Shown here one piece after another: positions 12,164 to 26,400 of a stretch of 64,000 bases of DNA. The notes under the pieces are model-generated. The model saw only the letters and a program-made list of their open reading frames with translations. It did no database searches and was not told the DNA's origin. Each line of letters opens with the position of its first letter. Position 1 is the first letter of the stretch. The DNA lies in NCBI GenBank assembly GCA_905331475.1, contig CAJNYU010000505.1, forward strand, positions 124,001 to 188,000. Reading direction: 5' to 3'. The position numbers and the translations under genes are program-made. The stretch comes from Rotaria socialis (Eukaryota > Rotifera > Eurotatoria > Philodinida > Philodinidae).

Positions 12164-13726
12164 GTATGTGCCTAAGACCCATCGTTCAGACTCATAAACA
12201 TGAGCGTTTAATGCTGCTTTAAGTTCTACTATCTAAACTGGTTTCAAGATACCTAGTTGCATAGTCTATTGTAATATTGAGTACCTCAGTATGACATTTT
12301 ATAGCTATCATATATAAAATAGTGTTATTTTTATAGAGATTATCATAGAAATTTCGGTGTTAACTATGGTTATAGTTCTCAAATCTAAATCAAAAATCAT
12401 ATTGCCGTCGATGTACATGATTATTCGTTGTAAGGATATAAATCTAACATTGGATGTATGCATCATCCGTCTTCTTTGATTAAATAACAATCATAGATTT
12501 ATAAATCTACGTGTCAATCGATCTTCGAGATTTATAAATTTGTTCGTTGCGTCATTTTTCGACGGACATTGAGAATCGATTGAAAATGCTGAGTTCGAAT
12601 TAGAAATTTGTGTTTCTGTTGAATATGTGTTTATTATAGTTTTTGTGAGAGTCCAACATTCAGAAGCATCAGTGAATTTTTCAGAAGCACAAAAGTGAAA
12701 TTCACACAAAAACAGTTGAATTAAACGATGTAGAACCAGGAAATCTTATTTCACTTCGTTCAAAATGAATTCTATGCTATTTTTCTTTTCGATAGTTTTT
12801 TATGTTCAACATCACTACAGCTAATTCTCCGTAGTTCGATTGTATTATTTTTTAAAATTCGTTCGATAAGTATCTAAAGATAATATATCTTTCAAAACAA
12901 TAATAGTATCATTGAATATCAATTTAATTACTAACTTTGTTGACATAGTGTAACAATCAAAGCAATACAATGGCAAATTGAATTCAAAATCTCTCGGCAA
13001 GTCTAAAGATGGAATTGAGCTGATTTTTAATTCTAAAATAATTTTCAAGGATTCCCAGGTGTCTTTTATGAAAAGTTTTGCTATTCCACATAGAAAGCGT
13101 CACTTTTTCTTCTAGTTTCTCATAAATATGCATTCTAATCTGAATAGAATCTTCATTCACTGAAACCTATTCAAACTCTATCTTGAAAATTTTCAAAAAT
13201 TTACTGATTATCACTAAACTATTAGACATGAAAATTATAAACATATATGCTCAAAACAATAAGCGATAAAGTCTGATTCTAATGTAATTCAAAGAAAAAA
13301 TGAAGAAACAGTTTGTGAAGCCCATTGGTTTTACTTGAAGTTTTTATCTTTTGAAAATTTTACGTCATATTGTCAAAGGCGTAGCGATACTTCTGACTTG
13401 CAACTTTCAGAAAGAAAAATTCATGCAGCATTAGACAAAATAGAAACAATGTTGTTCTTTAATAATGAAATGATTATCGAAATAGTTATCTTGTAAATGA
13501 TTCTGAAATTTTATGTTTCTACATTCATTATTAATCATTTTTCATTCATTATAGAAGAAAATGTTATTGTTACTGAAAATCTGTTTTCTCTTCTTCTTAT
13601 TTTATTTATTAATGATATTGTTTTTCGTTCTCTCTTATTTTACCTTTCTTTAACAATGCAGATGGAAAAACAGAAACACGAGAGAATATAACAAAACGCG
13701 ATTAATGAAAATACTAATGCTTCGCT
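12164..13726. other. intergenic; possible traces of decayed coding sequence
   Basis: On the minus strand between about 12308 and 13300 several short open frames follow one another with single stops between them (for example two adjacent frames that differ only by one TGA at 12491-12493). No family was recognised and no splice sites join them. It may be an old pseudogene or chance. Confidence 0.3.
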
Positions 13727-14008
13727 TTATTTGGAATCTTTAAGAAGATATCCTTTTCCAATAAATCCATCTCTTGTAGCCAATCGTACAATTGAATCAT
13801 CAGCTTCACCCATCATACGAATTGAACCACAAAGTGCATATGTACGATTTTTGCCAGTGATTCGACCTGTTTGTTCGTCAACTTCGGCAATATCCAATTG
13901 AATAGCACCATGATCTTTAGCTGCTATGATTTTATTACTTGCAGCACATTTTCGTGGAACATATAATTCAATTTGATCTGTTGTTGGGACACCATCTGTT
14001 CCTTGCAT
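13727..14008 (-). CDS. RPS21: 40S ribosomal protein S21 (eS21)
   Basis: A single-exon frame of 93 residues for a small eukaryote-specific protein of the 40S ribosomal subunit. The family hallmarks are clear: [19 protein letters not shown] near residue 15, then an AEVDEQTGR segment, [17 protein letters not shown], and the closing RLA-x-x-DG. The length is close to the usual 80-90 residues, with a slightly longer C-terminal tail ([10 protein letters not shown]). The ATG at 14008 is chosen because it begins MQ as in family members; an in-frame upstream ATG at 14032 would only add an Ile run. A good acceptor (tttatttcag) ends at 14050, 42 nt before the ATG, which may be a 5'UTR intron or a spliced-leader site. 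Confidence 0.96.
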   Translation of the reverse strand: MQGTDGVPTTDQIELYVPRKCAASNKIIAAKDHGAIQLDIAEVDEQTGRITGKNRTYALCGSIRMMGEADDSIVRLATRDGFIGKGYLLKDSK

Positions 14009-17000
14009 TATTATGATGATTATTGTAATCAATCAAATTCACAAGAGATCTGAAATAAAATTCACAATTTAACAACAACATTCATTAATATTTTTCATGT
14101 GGAAAAAAATAGTATCATTTGTTTTCCAAAGAATTTGCAAGTTTTTACATCAAAATCATTTGATACGTATACAAGTGAATGGGTTCAGGCTTTATTTCAG
14201 CCTAATTTGTCAACTGAACAGATTAAAGAATAATTCATGCACAATGAAATTTACATTTATTATCTAGATATAAAACTTTAGTATATGAAAAAAACAAAAT
14301 TAAAAAACAATCAAACCTCATTCATCTGTTGAACATCGGAAATTTGATTTATTCTTCATCGTTTGTTCAACTCATACATGACAAAACATGCGCGTACATA
14401 TCGGAAGTTTTGGTTGATTTAGTAACTGTTTAAAAGTTGACCGATATCAACTAATTTCGCTAACTTCATTCATGTTGATTCCCAGTCAACAATCTGTATC
14501 TTGTAGTATCATTATAAACTGTAAGATAGAGATTTTCAAACAAACGAATCAAATGGTAGATAACCACCGTGTATTCACTGAAGAAGAAAAAATAACCAAT
14601 TACCATTCAAAATTATTCAAAACCTCTTTCACTTTCTATTTCATTTAAGTTTTTCAAATCATTTCATTATAGAAGAGTTGTGAAAGTTTTTCTAATCTGA
14701 ACCTCAAATTTAAATGAATTTTAGCTACTAAACAAATTTATTCAGCAGAAGCGACATCTTTCTTTCATGTCGCTCTATTGTGCATTATTAGCTGCAATTC
14801 ATATGTTGAAATTTAATTCGTGATAGTGGTATTTGCACCAAGACAAAACCTAACGCATGAAATCCTAGGATGTTGCTCATGAACATGCTTTACGTTTGAA
14901 GCAAAGCATGAGCATATTTTAGTATTCTTTGATAAACAAAACAACAAATAGTTCCCGAGAGTGACTAATCTTTCTTCTAACAAAATGAAGTTTAGATGAA
15001 AACTAAATCTGATTTTATAGAATATACTACTCATCTTTTTTTCTACTGCTTAAATCTGTTTTTGATTATTTCCAATAAGAAAGGTCATCCTATAAAAATG
15101 TCTTGTTGTTTGAATAAGATTTTCACATTCAATTGTGTTTAACTTTACTTTATTACAAATCCTGATAAAGAGGCTAGTATCATCTATGAATTCATTTGTT
15201 TGCAATCACATATGAAAGTGTTGAATTTCCAGTTCATCCGATGTTTCATCAGAACGCAGTGTTATGAAGAAACTATTTTGAAATGAATTACATGAGACAT
15301 GGCATTAATATAAACTTGGTTGAACATTTTACAGATATTTTAGGCTGTAAATACACTGATAAGGTGCGCAATTTTATAAAACGTCTTTTTAACAGAGTGA
15401 AGTGTAAAGAAGATCCGTCAAAAAAGAATTTTTTTATTACGGAGAGTGATCACTAGAAAATATGATTATGTTTTCCCTTATATTTCATGATAGAAATAGT
15501 TGATTATTTCTTGTCGAGTATTTTTGATGGCAAGTAATGAGAAACAACTGAATGGATAATAATTGTAGAAAGCAGATGAGCCACGATATACAAATTTTCA
15601 TCAAATGTGACTAGATAATGAACTACTCGTAGTCTCTCTGTCCGCGCGCACCAAATCTAGTTTTCTGTAGCTGAAAACAAAAATGATATTTTCATCCTAT
15701 TCCTCTTTTTTTTGTCGTGTAATGTAATATATATGTCATTTTTCATGAATGAAATCTGAAAACGAGCTAGATGATGTGTATTTTAAATGTCTTTTTGTAA
15801 CGTGTTTTTATGATAGCTTTACTATTACATAGGAAAGTGTCAGTATTTCAAAGTTAGAAGAATCAATTCACAATTATCATAATGTTATTTTTTGGCAGTA
15901 TCTCATTGAATAGACTACTATGCTTTTGTCCAAGAAAAAGTTAGAAAAAAACACCCTGTCGAAATAGAAGAAGATACTAATTTAAAATTATGTGAGTTTT
16001 ACAAAAATATATTAGTTTATCATTCATCTTCGATTGTTTTATCGAAATATTATTAATTAATTCAGCTATATACTTTAAAAGTACATGATGAAAGAAAAAT
16101 AGTTGTTTATATGAATTGATACTTATATTTAACTGATTTATGATAATCTTCGATATGAACAATATAGAATTTAAAAAATCCAAAACTTTTGCAACTCTAC
16201 ACAGTAATAACATACGGGTCTCGTATATTATACTCGTTGCAAATATTGATTAAATTCTATTTAAAGAATGGAAATAGTTTTCAGATTTATAGTCGTTTTC
16301 TAATAAGCAGTCGATCAATATTCTACTCATCGATATTGCCAAGTAATTATGCTTAAATAATAATCAATATTATTATTTCACCAAATAAGTATTAACTACT
16401 TCGCAGCATACATACTATCTCTCGTACAGATGTTCGCAATATAAGCATCATTGAATTCCATATCATTCTATGATTTTGATCTATTCTAAACATAATAGGT
16501 AATTATGAGACAAAAGTAAGATCAGAGTGTAGACTTTGTTTTAATGTTTCACAGAAATCCATCAAATTAGGACGATAATCATTTATATTTTGTTCCCGAT
16601 ATTAGATCTTGCGAGATGAATAATTAAAACCTGGAAATATCAGTTTCTATTTAAGTAAATAATAAAGAAATTAAAATTTTGTATAAAAATCATTGAAATT
16701 CGATAAATATCTGTTGTTAATCTCTTCACGTTTTAAAACTAAACATGTAATTATCTTTGTTTCAACAAATATGTTAGAATCGTATTTTCATTACAAATAT
16801 ATTCTGCTTAAATACTAGAAACTAAATTTTGATAGTATGATTTCAATATGACAACATCTTTCTTGCTGCATTCTTTCTACTTTTTCCATGCATCTCTCAA
16901 TAGTAAAAAAACTTTTGAATTTAATTATTCCACAAAAAAGAACGGCAGAAGGCTTTTTTCTTAAACTCAATAGTCAATTGAATCAGAGTTTCTTTTGTTG

Positions 17001-17992
17001 CATAGCACTAAACAAATACATGTTGACTGCCTGATTTACTAATGTAATTGCCGATGCAGCAAAGAGCGGTCTTAGTCTTTTGCTTATGCATGAAAATTCG
17101 ATTTTTTTTTCTCGTTTCACAATGCCTATGTAGGCTGAAACGCGAGATAGGTCATCCGAAATACAGCAGATGGTACTCAATGATGATCATTGCTAGTCTA
17201 TGCCTGAAGAGAGATACATAGCAAAGAACAAGCAAATTGAAGACGTGAATATTAAGCAAAACAGCGAAAGAGAAGAAGAGAGAATTTTCTTGCTGTCATC
17301 GTCATCCCAATCAGTATGTGGATTTAACACTACTCTCGCTTCTTTCGGTTCTGCTAGCATACAAAAAGAAGAAGTCATTTTCTTTTTAAATACAACTAAC
17401 TGAAAGATAAATGAGTAAGTCATAGAATAAAAGTCCTTGAGTTCAGTCTTGTATATCGGATATTATTCATTTATAATTATCTCGTATATTATTTAAATCA
17501 TAGAAATAATACAAAAAAAAGCTAGAATCGATATCATAATTATCTATTTTAAATATCCACTCATAGGAACTTTAAAATAGATGAATTTTATGATAAATTT
17601 TTTGAATACATCCAAAAATGATTCTCTCTTCAATTGATTTGTAACTGTTACAATTAGTTTTGAATAGTGGAAGAGCGGATTATTATTCAGTTGAAAAAGG
17701 TAATAGAACTATTGTTTTTCCTCTCTTGACAATTCATTTCCATTCTTCTTCGTTTTACCAATCAATTACTAGCTAACATAAAAATAAGCTCGTGAAACGT
17801 TTTATTCTTCTATACAACAGATAAGAGAAAAAACATTGATATTTTATATCCAGGTAAAAGTTCAACACTCAAATATTTATTATAGATCTTTATAAAATAA
17901 GAGACAAACATCCTGTTAATAAAGTAAATATATTTCTTTTGCTGTAATGAAGTCTTTTTTTCTTCTTCTCTCAAGTCAATAAATCCTAAATA
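14009..17992. other. intergenic, about 4 kb, nothing recognised
   Basis: AT-rich DNA with only short unsupported frames (for example at 14813-15034, 16983-17180, and overlapping frames on both strands at 17193-17423). No repeats, tRNA or domains were recognised. Confidence 0.5.
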
Positions 17993-18466
17993 ATGATTCT
18001 AGAAATGCTGAACTCAACAACGATTCAACGGAATATTGTAACCTATTATAATGTTGATAGTTTTCCATTATCATATGAAGACAATGATTTCGGTTCATCA
18101 TCGCTATCATTAAATCACTCTTACTATGATGAATTTCTATTACGTTTAAATCATACATTAAATAAAACAGATTCGTCATCGGTATTATCTTTATCAAGTC
18201 CAATAACATATATTATTCTCATTGTAGTTTCATATTTGATATTAACGGTTATCATACTTGCATTCAGTTTATATCGACAACGTCGAGCCGAAATCGAGAA
18301 TTTTTATTTTGGAGATACAGATGAAGATATTGCACAAGAAAGACGTTATATATCATGGAAAAAATTCTTAATTGAAAAAGTTGAAAAAGGTGATATGGAA
18401 CCTTTGTTGTCTGATGGAAATAACCAAGAAATAAAAACAGCAACATTTCCATTGCACATCGTGTAA
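17993..18466 (+). CDS. small single-pass membrane protein, unknown family
   Basis: An intronless frame of 157 residues. The N-terminal 70 residues are Ser/Asn-rich with several N-glycosylation sequons (NST, NHS, NHT, NKT), consistent with an extracellular side. A strongly hydrophobic segment follows at about residues 71-93 (ITYIILIVVSYLILTVIILA), then a basic stop-transfer (YRQRRAEIEN) and an acidic/basic cytoplasmic tail containing W and a KFLIEKVEKGDMEPLL stretch. Type I/III topology without a cleavable signal peptide resembles KCNE-type potassium-channel beta subunits (glycosylated N-terminus, TM, basic juxtamembrane motif), but the KCNE signature after the membrane segment is not convincing, so the function is left open. 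A second ATG at 18005 is an alternative start. Confidence 0.65.
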   Translation: MILEMLNSTTIQRNIVTYYNVDSFPLSYEDNDFGSSSLSLNHSYYDEFLLRLNHTLNKTDSSSVLSLSSPITYIILIVVSYLILTVIILAFSLYRQRRAEIENFYFGDTDEDIAQERRYISWKKFLIEKVEKGDMEPLLSDGNNQEIKTATFPLHIV

Positions 18467-21400
18467 ATCACATGATTTTTATTTTTGTTCGCTTTTTTTA
18501 ATGTTTTTTTTAAAGGGAAAAACAAAACTATTATTGCGCAATGAAATAATCATTGATCTTTTTTTTCTATAATAACCGATACTGTTTTTAGAAAACACAA
18601 ATCGTATTTTTTCTCTTTATGTTTGATGATTTATTTAACAGCTAAGATCAATTCAAATAATTATAAAAGACTTTTTTCTTCCTTAATCCAACATGCATTT
18701 GGAAAGAAAAATTCTATTTATGTAGTTGAATGTTATACTCTACTCAGTAAGCTTAAAATACAAAGTATTAATAGACGCACTTAGAATCATCGTTTTTTCA
18801 TATCACTTTTAATGGAATTGCAATTCTCTGCTTTCCAATGTCTGTCTAGCTAGCGACTTTCAATATTGATGATAATGATAAAACCATGTAGTCAATCTTT
18901 TCTTGCCTAAAGAAAAAAAATAATATGCTCTAGAAAATACTCTATACTTTTAGTAAATATGAAATAGAGTTTTCATCATTGGATGTTTTAATTTTCTCTA
19001 ATTATGTTGAGAAAAGAATAATTGACTTGAATACTATCTAATCGTGAGAACATGTAGAAAAATTAATCGATCTTTAATGATTAATGCTTAGAATTGTGTT
19101 CATAGAATGCCATAAAAAAAGAGCTACACAATATTCTACTGGAAAGAAAAGGGATAGATAACTGCAATTAAGCAAACTTATGCTTATTCAAGGATAAATA
19201 TTAACGATCTTTATGGAAATTCTTGTGTCATCAAATAACCGAATTAATGATCTTTCGTCAAACGATCTAGAGTTAAGGAACAGAGAGTTGGTACTTATTT
19301 CTGAATATGATAAAGAGAGATTACCATTTGCATAAATTGATAAGTGATTGAAATATTCTACTGGAACATCTTTTCTTTTCTTTTTTTAATGTCTCTAGTG
19401 GTTGAACTTCAGCATATACCACGCGCCTCATTCTCTTGTGAGTGCACATACGATTGTCTTTTGGTTTCATTCATTTTTATCACTCTCTTTTTTTTTTGAG
19501 AATTCGAAATAATATTAAATTTGCTATTCAATCTACTGAAACGGGAGACTTTTATTTTCTTTATTGTTAAAAACGCATTTCTGATCATTCATACTGATAT
19601 CGAACAGATAATTCATCAGCAATGAAATGAACTTCAAACTGTTATTAAGTAAAGCAAAACGTATTCGTTGCATAAATTTGATATGTAAATAACACATATT
19701 AGTTCTCTTGAATCTTTATTCGATGAATATAGTAACAAAGAAAACCTGAGTTTTCATAATGTCATAGTTATTAGATTGAGAAAATATTGCTAAAATACAC
19801 GCAATAATGTTTTTTAAGAACAAAACATGAACTTCAAATCGAAACTTAACGAACATTAGAGTAAAATCCGGCCTAGTGATAAAATATACGGGTAAAAAAC
19901 GAACACACAATAAGTATTTTGTTTGCAAACACTTCTGCAATGAAAATATTTACTGTGCTGTGAATAAAACAACCTTAAAGACTACTAATAGTACCGTGAA
20001 GCGGAGTAGTTTAAATATCTTCATACCATAAAGCTGAGATGAAATGATTATATATTTAAAGTTTCAACCTATGATTAAAAACAGTCAACATTAAGAAACA
20101 TTTCTTTCTGTTATCATGAAATGAAACCTTGTTTTGCTCTTAAATAATTAAGTGACGATGATAGGCATTCTTTTTTTTCGTCAGCAAACGATGCCTAAAA
20201 GCAATTCATATACAAAGGATTAATTAAGATCTATTAAAAAAGAATATCCTAAAAGATTTGTAAGGTCTAATTCTAGCTCCTTGTCGAGCCGAATATTGAT
20301 AAACATGTTATTTCAAGGATTATCATCGTGTTTTTAACTTAACTATGATAATACCAATATAAGAATTGTGTAGGTCTATTTAGTTTGTTCTCTTTAAATG
20401 AGAAATTACATTCGTTTGATTGTTATCAATTTTTCTAATATTTATCTAGTAGTAAATAGTGCTTAACTTATATTAGAAACAAAAAGAAATAATAAAAATC
20501 AATAAATTAATAGACAAAGAAGTAGTTCACGGTCTATTGCATAGAAATCATATATAATGGGTTTCAAAATGTTGATAAGCCTACTACATTTACTCGATAA
20601 TTGCCATATTTCGGAATGATAACGGTACACAAGAGATAGTGTTTGTTTTTAAGGATTTTTAATAAAAAATAGTTTATTTACATATTATCAAGCGAAACAG
20701 TATAAAAAATATGAAATATGAGTAGTCTCATAATAGATGAAATAGCATGGACATGACTATGGAGGGGGGAAACAAACGTTAATTGAAACTTACAGCCATC
20801 TATCTGTACTCTCACTTTTCTTGATTTTTGACAGTATCGCACAACTGTATTTGATAAATGCTTCCTCAAATATTGCTTGTGTCACACTGCTCAATTTTAT
20901 TTTTGAAAACTAAGAACCTTCCTAAGTACATGCCATTAGTAGATTTCTTATTTTCATGGATTTTCTAAAGGTATCTGGCGAATTAAATGATGTGACATTT
21001 TCTTGAAATGATAAGACTCCATCTCTCGTTTGTACTATGAAAAAGTACTTTAACATCAAACAATCTAGAACATTCTTTTTACGAAAGTGATTTTCATTTC
21101 AATTCTAGTTCGAGCTTCATCGATAAAAACCTTAGTTACGTACAATGAAAACGACTTATCAAGCAAATTTTCTAGCTGATACTCTCATAGATACAAAACA
21201 TTTCAAAATTATTGGAATTGTAAATTTTCTTCTGAAATATTAATTCGAAAAATATTTCCTGAACATCTTTATACAATTTAATTGCAGGCAGAGATAATGA
21301 GTCTCGCAATTATAACATAAGTTGAATCTAACGAAAACATGGAGCAAGATTTAAAGACCATTTATAGATTCTATTCTTCTGGACACTTTTTACAAGTAGT

Positions 21401-21741
21401 TTAATAAAACTTAATTGTACAGAAAATACCATTTGTCAAACTTGTTCTAGTGCATGACTGTCATTGTTTAGATAATGATGTTTAAACACTGTCTTTTGCT
21501 TTTGAACATTGATTATTTGTAATGCTACAGTGTCAACGTTCATTTCATGTTGCTTTCATCATATGTTAAAAATTTTCAAGATCCACTAAAAAATTGATTT
21601 AAAAACGAAATTTTCCAGTTCTTTATTAATAATAAATAAAACAGTAATTCACTTGATTTCAATAGATAAAAGAATAAAATGAAATATTTTATTATCTTTT
21701 TCATCGTTTGCTGATTCAAATGTAATTCAATCAATATTATT
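18467..21741. other. intergenic, about 3.3 kb, nothing recognised
   Basis: AT-rich with a few short poly-T and poly-A runs. Frames at 19716-19940 and 20678-20869 have no support. Confidence 0.5.
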
Positions 21742-22874
21742 TCAATCAAGTTTAATAAATGTTAATTTTTCAATAAATAATTTAACTTTGTTCCTAAATA
21801 ACTTGACATTCGCTTTAAATCCAACAATGAAAATTTCTAAACCATTTTTCACAGCTGATTGTGCTTCGATCGTATGCAAATTGAATGTAGAATCATCATT
21901 TGTTAATGAACTAACTAACATCGATTTTCCACTTGAATTAACGGCAATATAAGGTATAAGATGAGCGATGTTGTTGTATTCTATTTTGAAATATATATTG
22001 ATAACCTGTACTTTGACATTTAACATGTTAGAGTGCATGATCCGTATGCATATACGATGCATTATGTCAATGAAGATTTTCATAGCCATTTGTAATATCA
22101 CCAAGATTATGTGTAGCTGAAATTTTCTCATTTAGATCGGCAAATGTAATTAAACGACGAATACGTCATTGAGAAATTTCATTTTCTAGTTGTTTGCAAA
22201 ATGTTTCTCGTAATTGAGCTCCTAAAAATGGTAGTTGAAGTAAAGGAAATCATGCTTGTTGTTCTTTTAAATGTATAATATGTAGATTTTCGGCGGGCGA
22301 TAAATGTGAAACGATTTAAAAAAAGTTGCTGGCAACAAAATAATTTCTTCTTCATGTTTAAAATATGAATGTGAACGAATTCGGCGAACAGTATGAGCTT
22401 TAATGGAAAAAAGTGTTCGAGTTGCTGCTCACCGTGCTTGTTGATCTATTGCTAAATATTGAGATGATAAATCACCAGGAATACCACGCCAGACAACACC
22501 CTCAACTCTTGGTAATTTAAAAAGAGCTGTTAAAAATCATTTTTAATAGCGAAACCATGGTTTTAATTCTTGTCGATTAGTACTACGTAATGTTTTATTG
22601 AGTTGTGCATAAAGATTTTGTTGACTATTAGATCATTCCATTGTGTAACGGTGAATGGAAGCAGACTCATCTTTTGTTAGATCATCTTCAGGATTTTGAC
22701 AATTTTGTTTTGATATTCAGATATATTGTGGAAGATCATTAATTAAAGAATACACTGATTCGCAAGCTTCTTCTAAGCAAAGTAGTGGTTTTTGTTCATA
22801 GTCAGCTATTGGCTGTAATATATTTGATGGTTCATCTTGTACATTGGTCAAAAACGATGAATAAGACTTTCCAT
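21742..22874 (-). pseudogene. arginine ADP-ribosyltransferase-like pseudogene
   Basis: Read from a start-like ATG at 22874 towards 21742, the minus strand resembles NAD-arginine mono-ADP-ribosyltransferases of the type abundant in bdelloid rotifers. Recognisable blocks are DESASIHRYTME, LYAQLNKTLRSTNRQELKPW, FLTALFKLP, VVWRGIPGDLSSQY (the first catalytic block with Arg) and HSYFKHEEEIILLPATFF (the Glu-rich third catalytic block). The gene is dead: at least seven in-frame TGA and two TAA stops, frameshifts just after the start, after residues FKSF, and near 21965, and the stretch that should hold the middle STS-type catalytic block between GDLSSQY and TRTLFS is missing. The last 129 codons (22131-21742) happen to be open in one frame but are only the decayed tail. 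Two TGG Trp codons survive. Confidence 0.8.
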
Positions 22875-23452
22875 TGCGAATTTTATGAAAATATTTTTAT
22901 ATTTAGTTCAATTAAATGTTCTCCTGTTTCTTTAAGAAGATATTATGGTGGAAGAAAAAATTCAGCAAAATTTCCGTCAGTATAAAGAAAAGCAAAATTA
23001 AAATGTCTTATAATTATGACGGTAAGACGAAGAAAATGCTTCTCCATTTTTTCCTCGTTCAGTCAGAATTTTATATCAAAATATCTTTCAGTTTGTTTTC
23101 TTATGATACATCACGTGGATTAGATTTTTGTTTACATGAAATCATCATGTGTTTTTGAAAAAAGAAATAAAAAAGAAGAAGGAAATTATTTTGAAATAGT
23201 TCGAAATAAAAGATTTCTATGAAAAATCATGATACATCATGAAGTACTTTCAAACGATTGTTATACATCGTTAAGACTTAGTATTAATACAGACCACATC
23301 TATTTTCTAGTTGTTTTTATTCGTATTGTTGTTGAACAAGGGATTAGTAGCCATAAGATCGAACGTTCAGTCAAATTACGCGCAATAGTTCAATTAAGCA
23401 AACAATCACATTTGATTGACGACAAATGTCGTGTACAACATTCATTATAGCG

Positions 23453-26400
23453 ATGTGTTTCTCTTTGATCTATCTTAGTCTTCTTCTTCTTCTTTTAGTA
23501 AGTTCAAATCTAGCAGGTAAAATTATATTTATTATGACTAGAAAAGATATTTTTTTAAAGTTTCATATTGAAATTCCTAAATATATTTAACATGTCAAAT
23601 AGTATGAACAATATAAAAAGAAGCCATTGGAAAATAAATTGACTATAAAGTACAGTTTACATAAACTACCTTATTGATTCAAAAATTAGAAAGAAAAAAA
23701 ATATATCGTTCAAAAAATGACAATTATAATTTTCCTAAACCCATCGTTTTCCGTTGATTTGAATTACATCAACTAGTTATTTCTAGAATCAATGCATATT
23801 TCTCTGATTATTTGTATACAATTAATCATTCATGTTGTAGGTATTTTATCAAATGATAAAAGTTAAAATTAAGAAAAATATCAACCATTTAAAAGACACT
23901 TACTTGTTGTTACTAGCTATTCTTATGGACGACACTTTATCTTTTTTCATTCTTTTCACGGCAAACGCCTTCGATTCTATTTGTCAAAAAATCGTCGTGA
24001 TTTTGTCGAGTGATTTGTTTTCGTACAGTCACAATACTGATATAGTATCTTGTTATAAAGATTGAATGAGATCGAATCGATCAATCGTCATGTAGAGTTC
24101 TATGTAGAATTTTGAGATGCCAGTCTTTATTCAATGACACTATAGTCGAAATCAATGTCAAAGTAACATCAACAAAATATTAGAGTTTTATTTAATTTCG
24201 CGCATGAATAGTGTTATTTTTCCGATGTAAAATCTAACGAAAAAAAATAGGTCTGAAGGTTCAAGTATAGAAATAGACTTGATTGATTATCAGAATTACC
24301 AAAACAACGTATCTTTTATGTCGAGTCATTCTACCATAGGGATTTTGCAAAAGAACTTCTTACGAGATGTTTTCGTTGCAAAAAAAGTATAGATACAAAA
24401 TCATTCGTGAGTTCTTTATTTTAAAACAACAATAATAGACTGATTCTGTTAAAATTCAAACTTATTTTTCTTCCAGAAATAATTTACTATGATGGCAGAA
24501 CACTGTCCTGAGATGTTCAGACTCAAACTCGAATTATAGAAAGGCTGAACACTGATATACTCAACGATCAAGTTAAAACTTTTGAGTCTGTGTTGCATCG
24601 CTATTATAATGCTACTTTTAGGTTTTTGTTTGTACTATCAGAATAGGTGATCATTTCTGAAAAGTTGACGTGTCAATTATTGTACCGTTTACATAGACTA
24701 TTCTTTTCGAATTGATTAATCTAATTTTATTTATTTTTAAGTAAAATACAGCCGAGTATGTTATTTTACCAATTGGGGTGTTCACCGATCGATGAAAGAA
24801 GCTCGTCTTCGTCCGGAAGATATCCCAGCTGATTTATGTACACATATATTTTATGCATTCGCTAGTATCGGAGGTTTAACATTACAAGCAAAACATCCGA
24901 ATGATCTAAATATTTATCAAGGAGAACAGGTTTGAATGATGGGAAAATAGTTGAAATTTTTTTTGTCAATTTTCTTCAGCCACTCTATCCTCGAATTATG
25001 AAACTAAAAGAAAAAAATCCGGACTTAAAAATACTTATTTCTTGTGGAGGATGGGGAAATTCTGGTGAATTCGATTCCATTGCTTCATCAGAATCATCAA
25101 GGTAAAATATTTCTCGTTTTTCTATTTGTTCTAATAAAATGTTCTTAGCAAATTTGTTGTTTTATAATAGAGAGACATTTAGTAAAAATGCAATAACATT
25201 CTGTCGTCAACATGGTTTTGATGGTGTTGATTTAGATTGGGAATTTCCATCTTCCAATCATCGTGAAAATTTCGGATTATTAACGAGAGTAATGCAAAAC
25301 AAAAAGAGAATTAAATTGAATACCTATCTTTGTTCACTTCACTTCTAATTTAGACAATGCATAGAGCTTTTAAAAAAGAAGCAAAAAAGGCAAAAACAGA
25401 TCGCTTACTAATTAGTCTGGCTGTAGCAGCTGGAGAAGTTTTAGTTAAACAAGGTTATGATGTTCCTGTTCTTTGTCAGTAAGTATCAAAAGAAAAATTC
25501 TATGGAAATAATCTGTTTTTTTCATTGAGTTATGTTGATCTGATTAATGTCATGACGTATGATTTGTATGGTTCATGGACTAATAAAATTGGTCATCATA
25601 GTGCATTATTCCATCGACGTGGTGAAAAAGGCCTGGAAAGAGATTTGAATACGGTTTGTTGAAAATTAATAGCTTCCTTTTTTTCCTGTTAGGACCATAC
25701 TACATATTGATAGCATTGAATAATATCTTCATGAAATAGTCATTCAATAAGTTTATTCTGAAAATTATGATTGGAAGCAATTGGAACACAATAAGAAACA
25801 CGTCTTGTGAATAACTAAAAAGGACTAAATCAACGAATAATATGAGAGATATGAATATCTATAGTTAGAACAACATCTGTGGCTTGATAACATGCTTTCA
25901 GTAATTTCGATTTTCAAAATAAAAATAGATGTTGTCATTGTTGTTGTGATAGTTTTGAAATAGAATTAATTCAAATAATGTATCAATTCTTAATTTAAAA
26001 AATTACGACAATGGATCAATGGTGTACATATTTTGTTGAATCTTAGCCACTCTTCTGTTAAATCACATACTGATTGAACCAGCAGAAGAATAGAATATGA
26101 ATTTTTTAAAATTCTAACAGTTGTTATATTTACATCCTTAAGAATTGCAAAAATTGAGGCTCATAAGTATAGCATATATTACTTTTTTTTTTAATCGAAT
26201 CGTAGTGACAACTCACTACGTGTTACTTGAAGAAAGACAATCATGAAGGTCTGCTATTAAGATAAGTTCTCTACAAATGTTGAGAATTGTGTTCGCTACT
26301 ACTCATCAGGATAGTAATTGCAGTCGATGAAGACGTTTGTAGCATCGATGCGTACTACAATACTATTCAAAGTGTAATTGTAAATAGTTATATATTGTTG

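Noticed and set aside
17193..17423. Overlapping open frames on both strands
   Set aside because: No homology recognised on either strand and no splice support.
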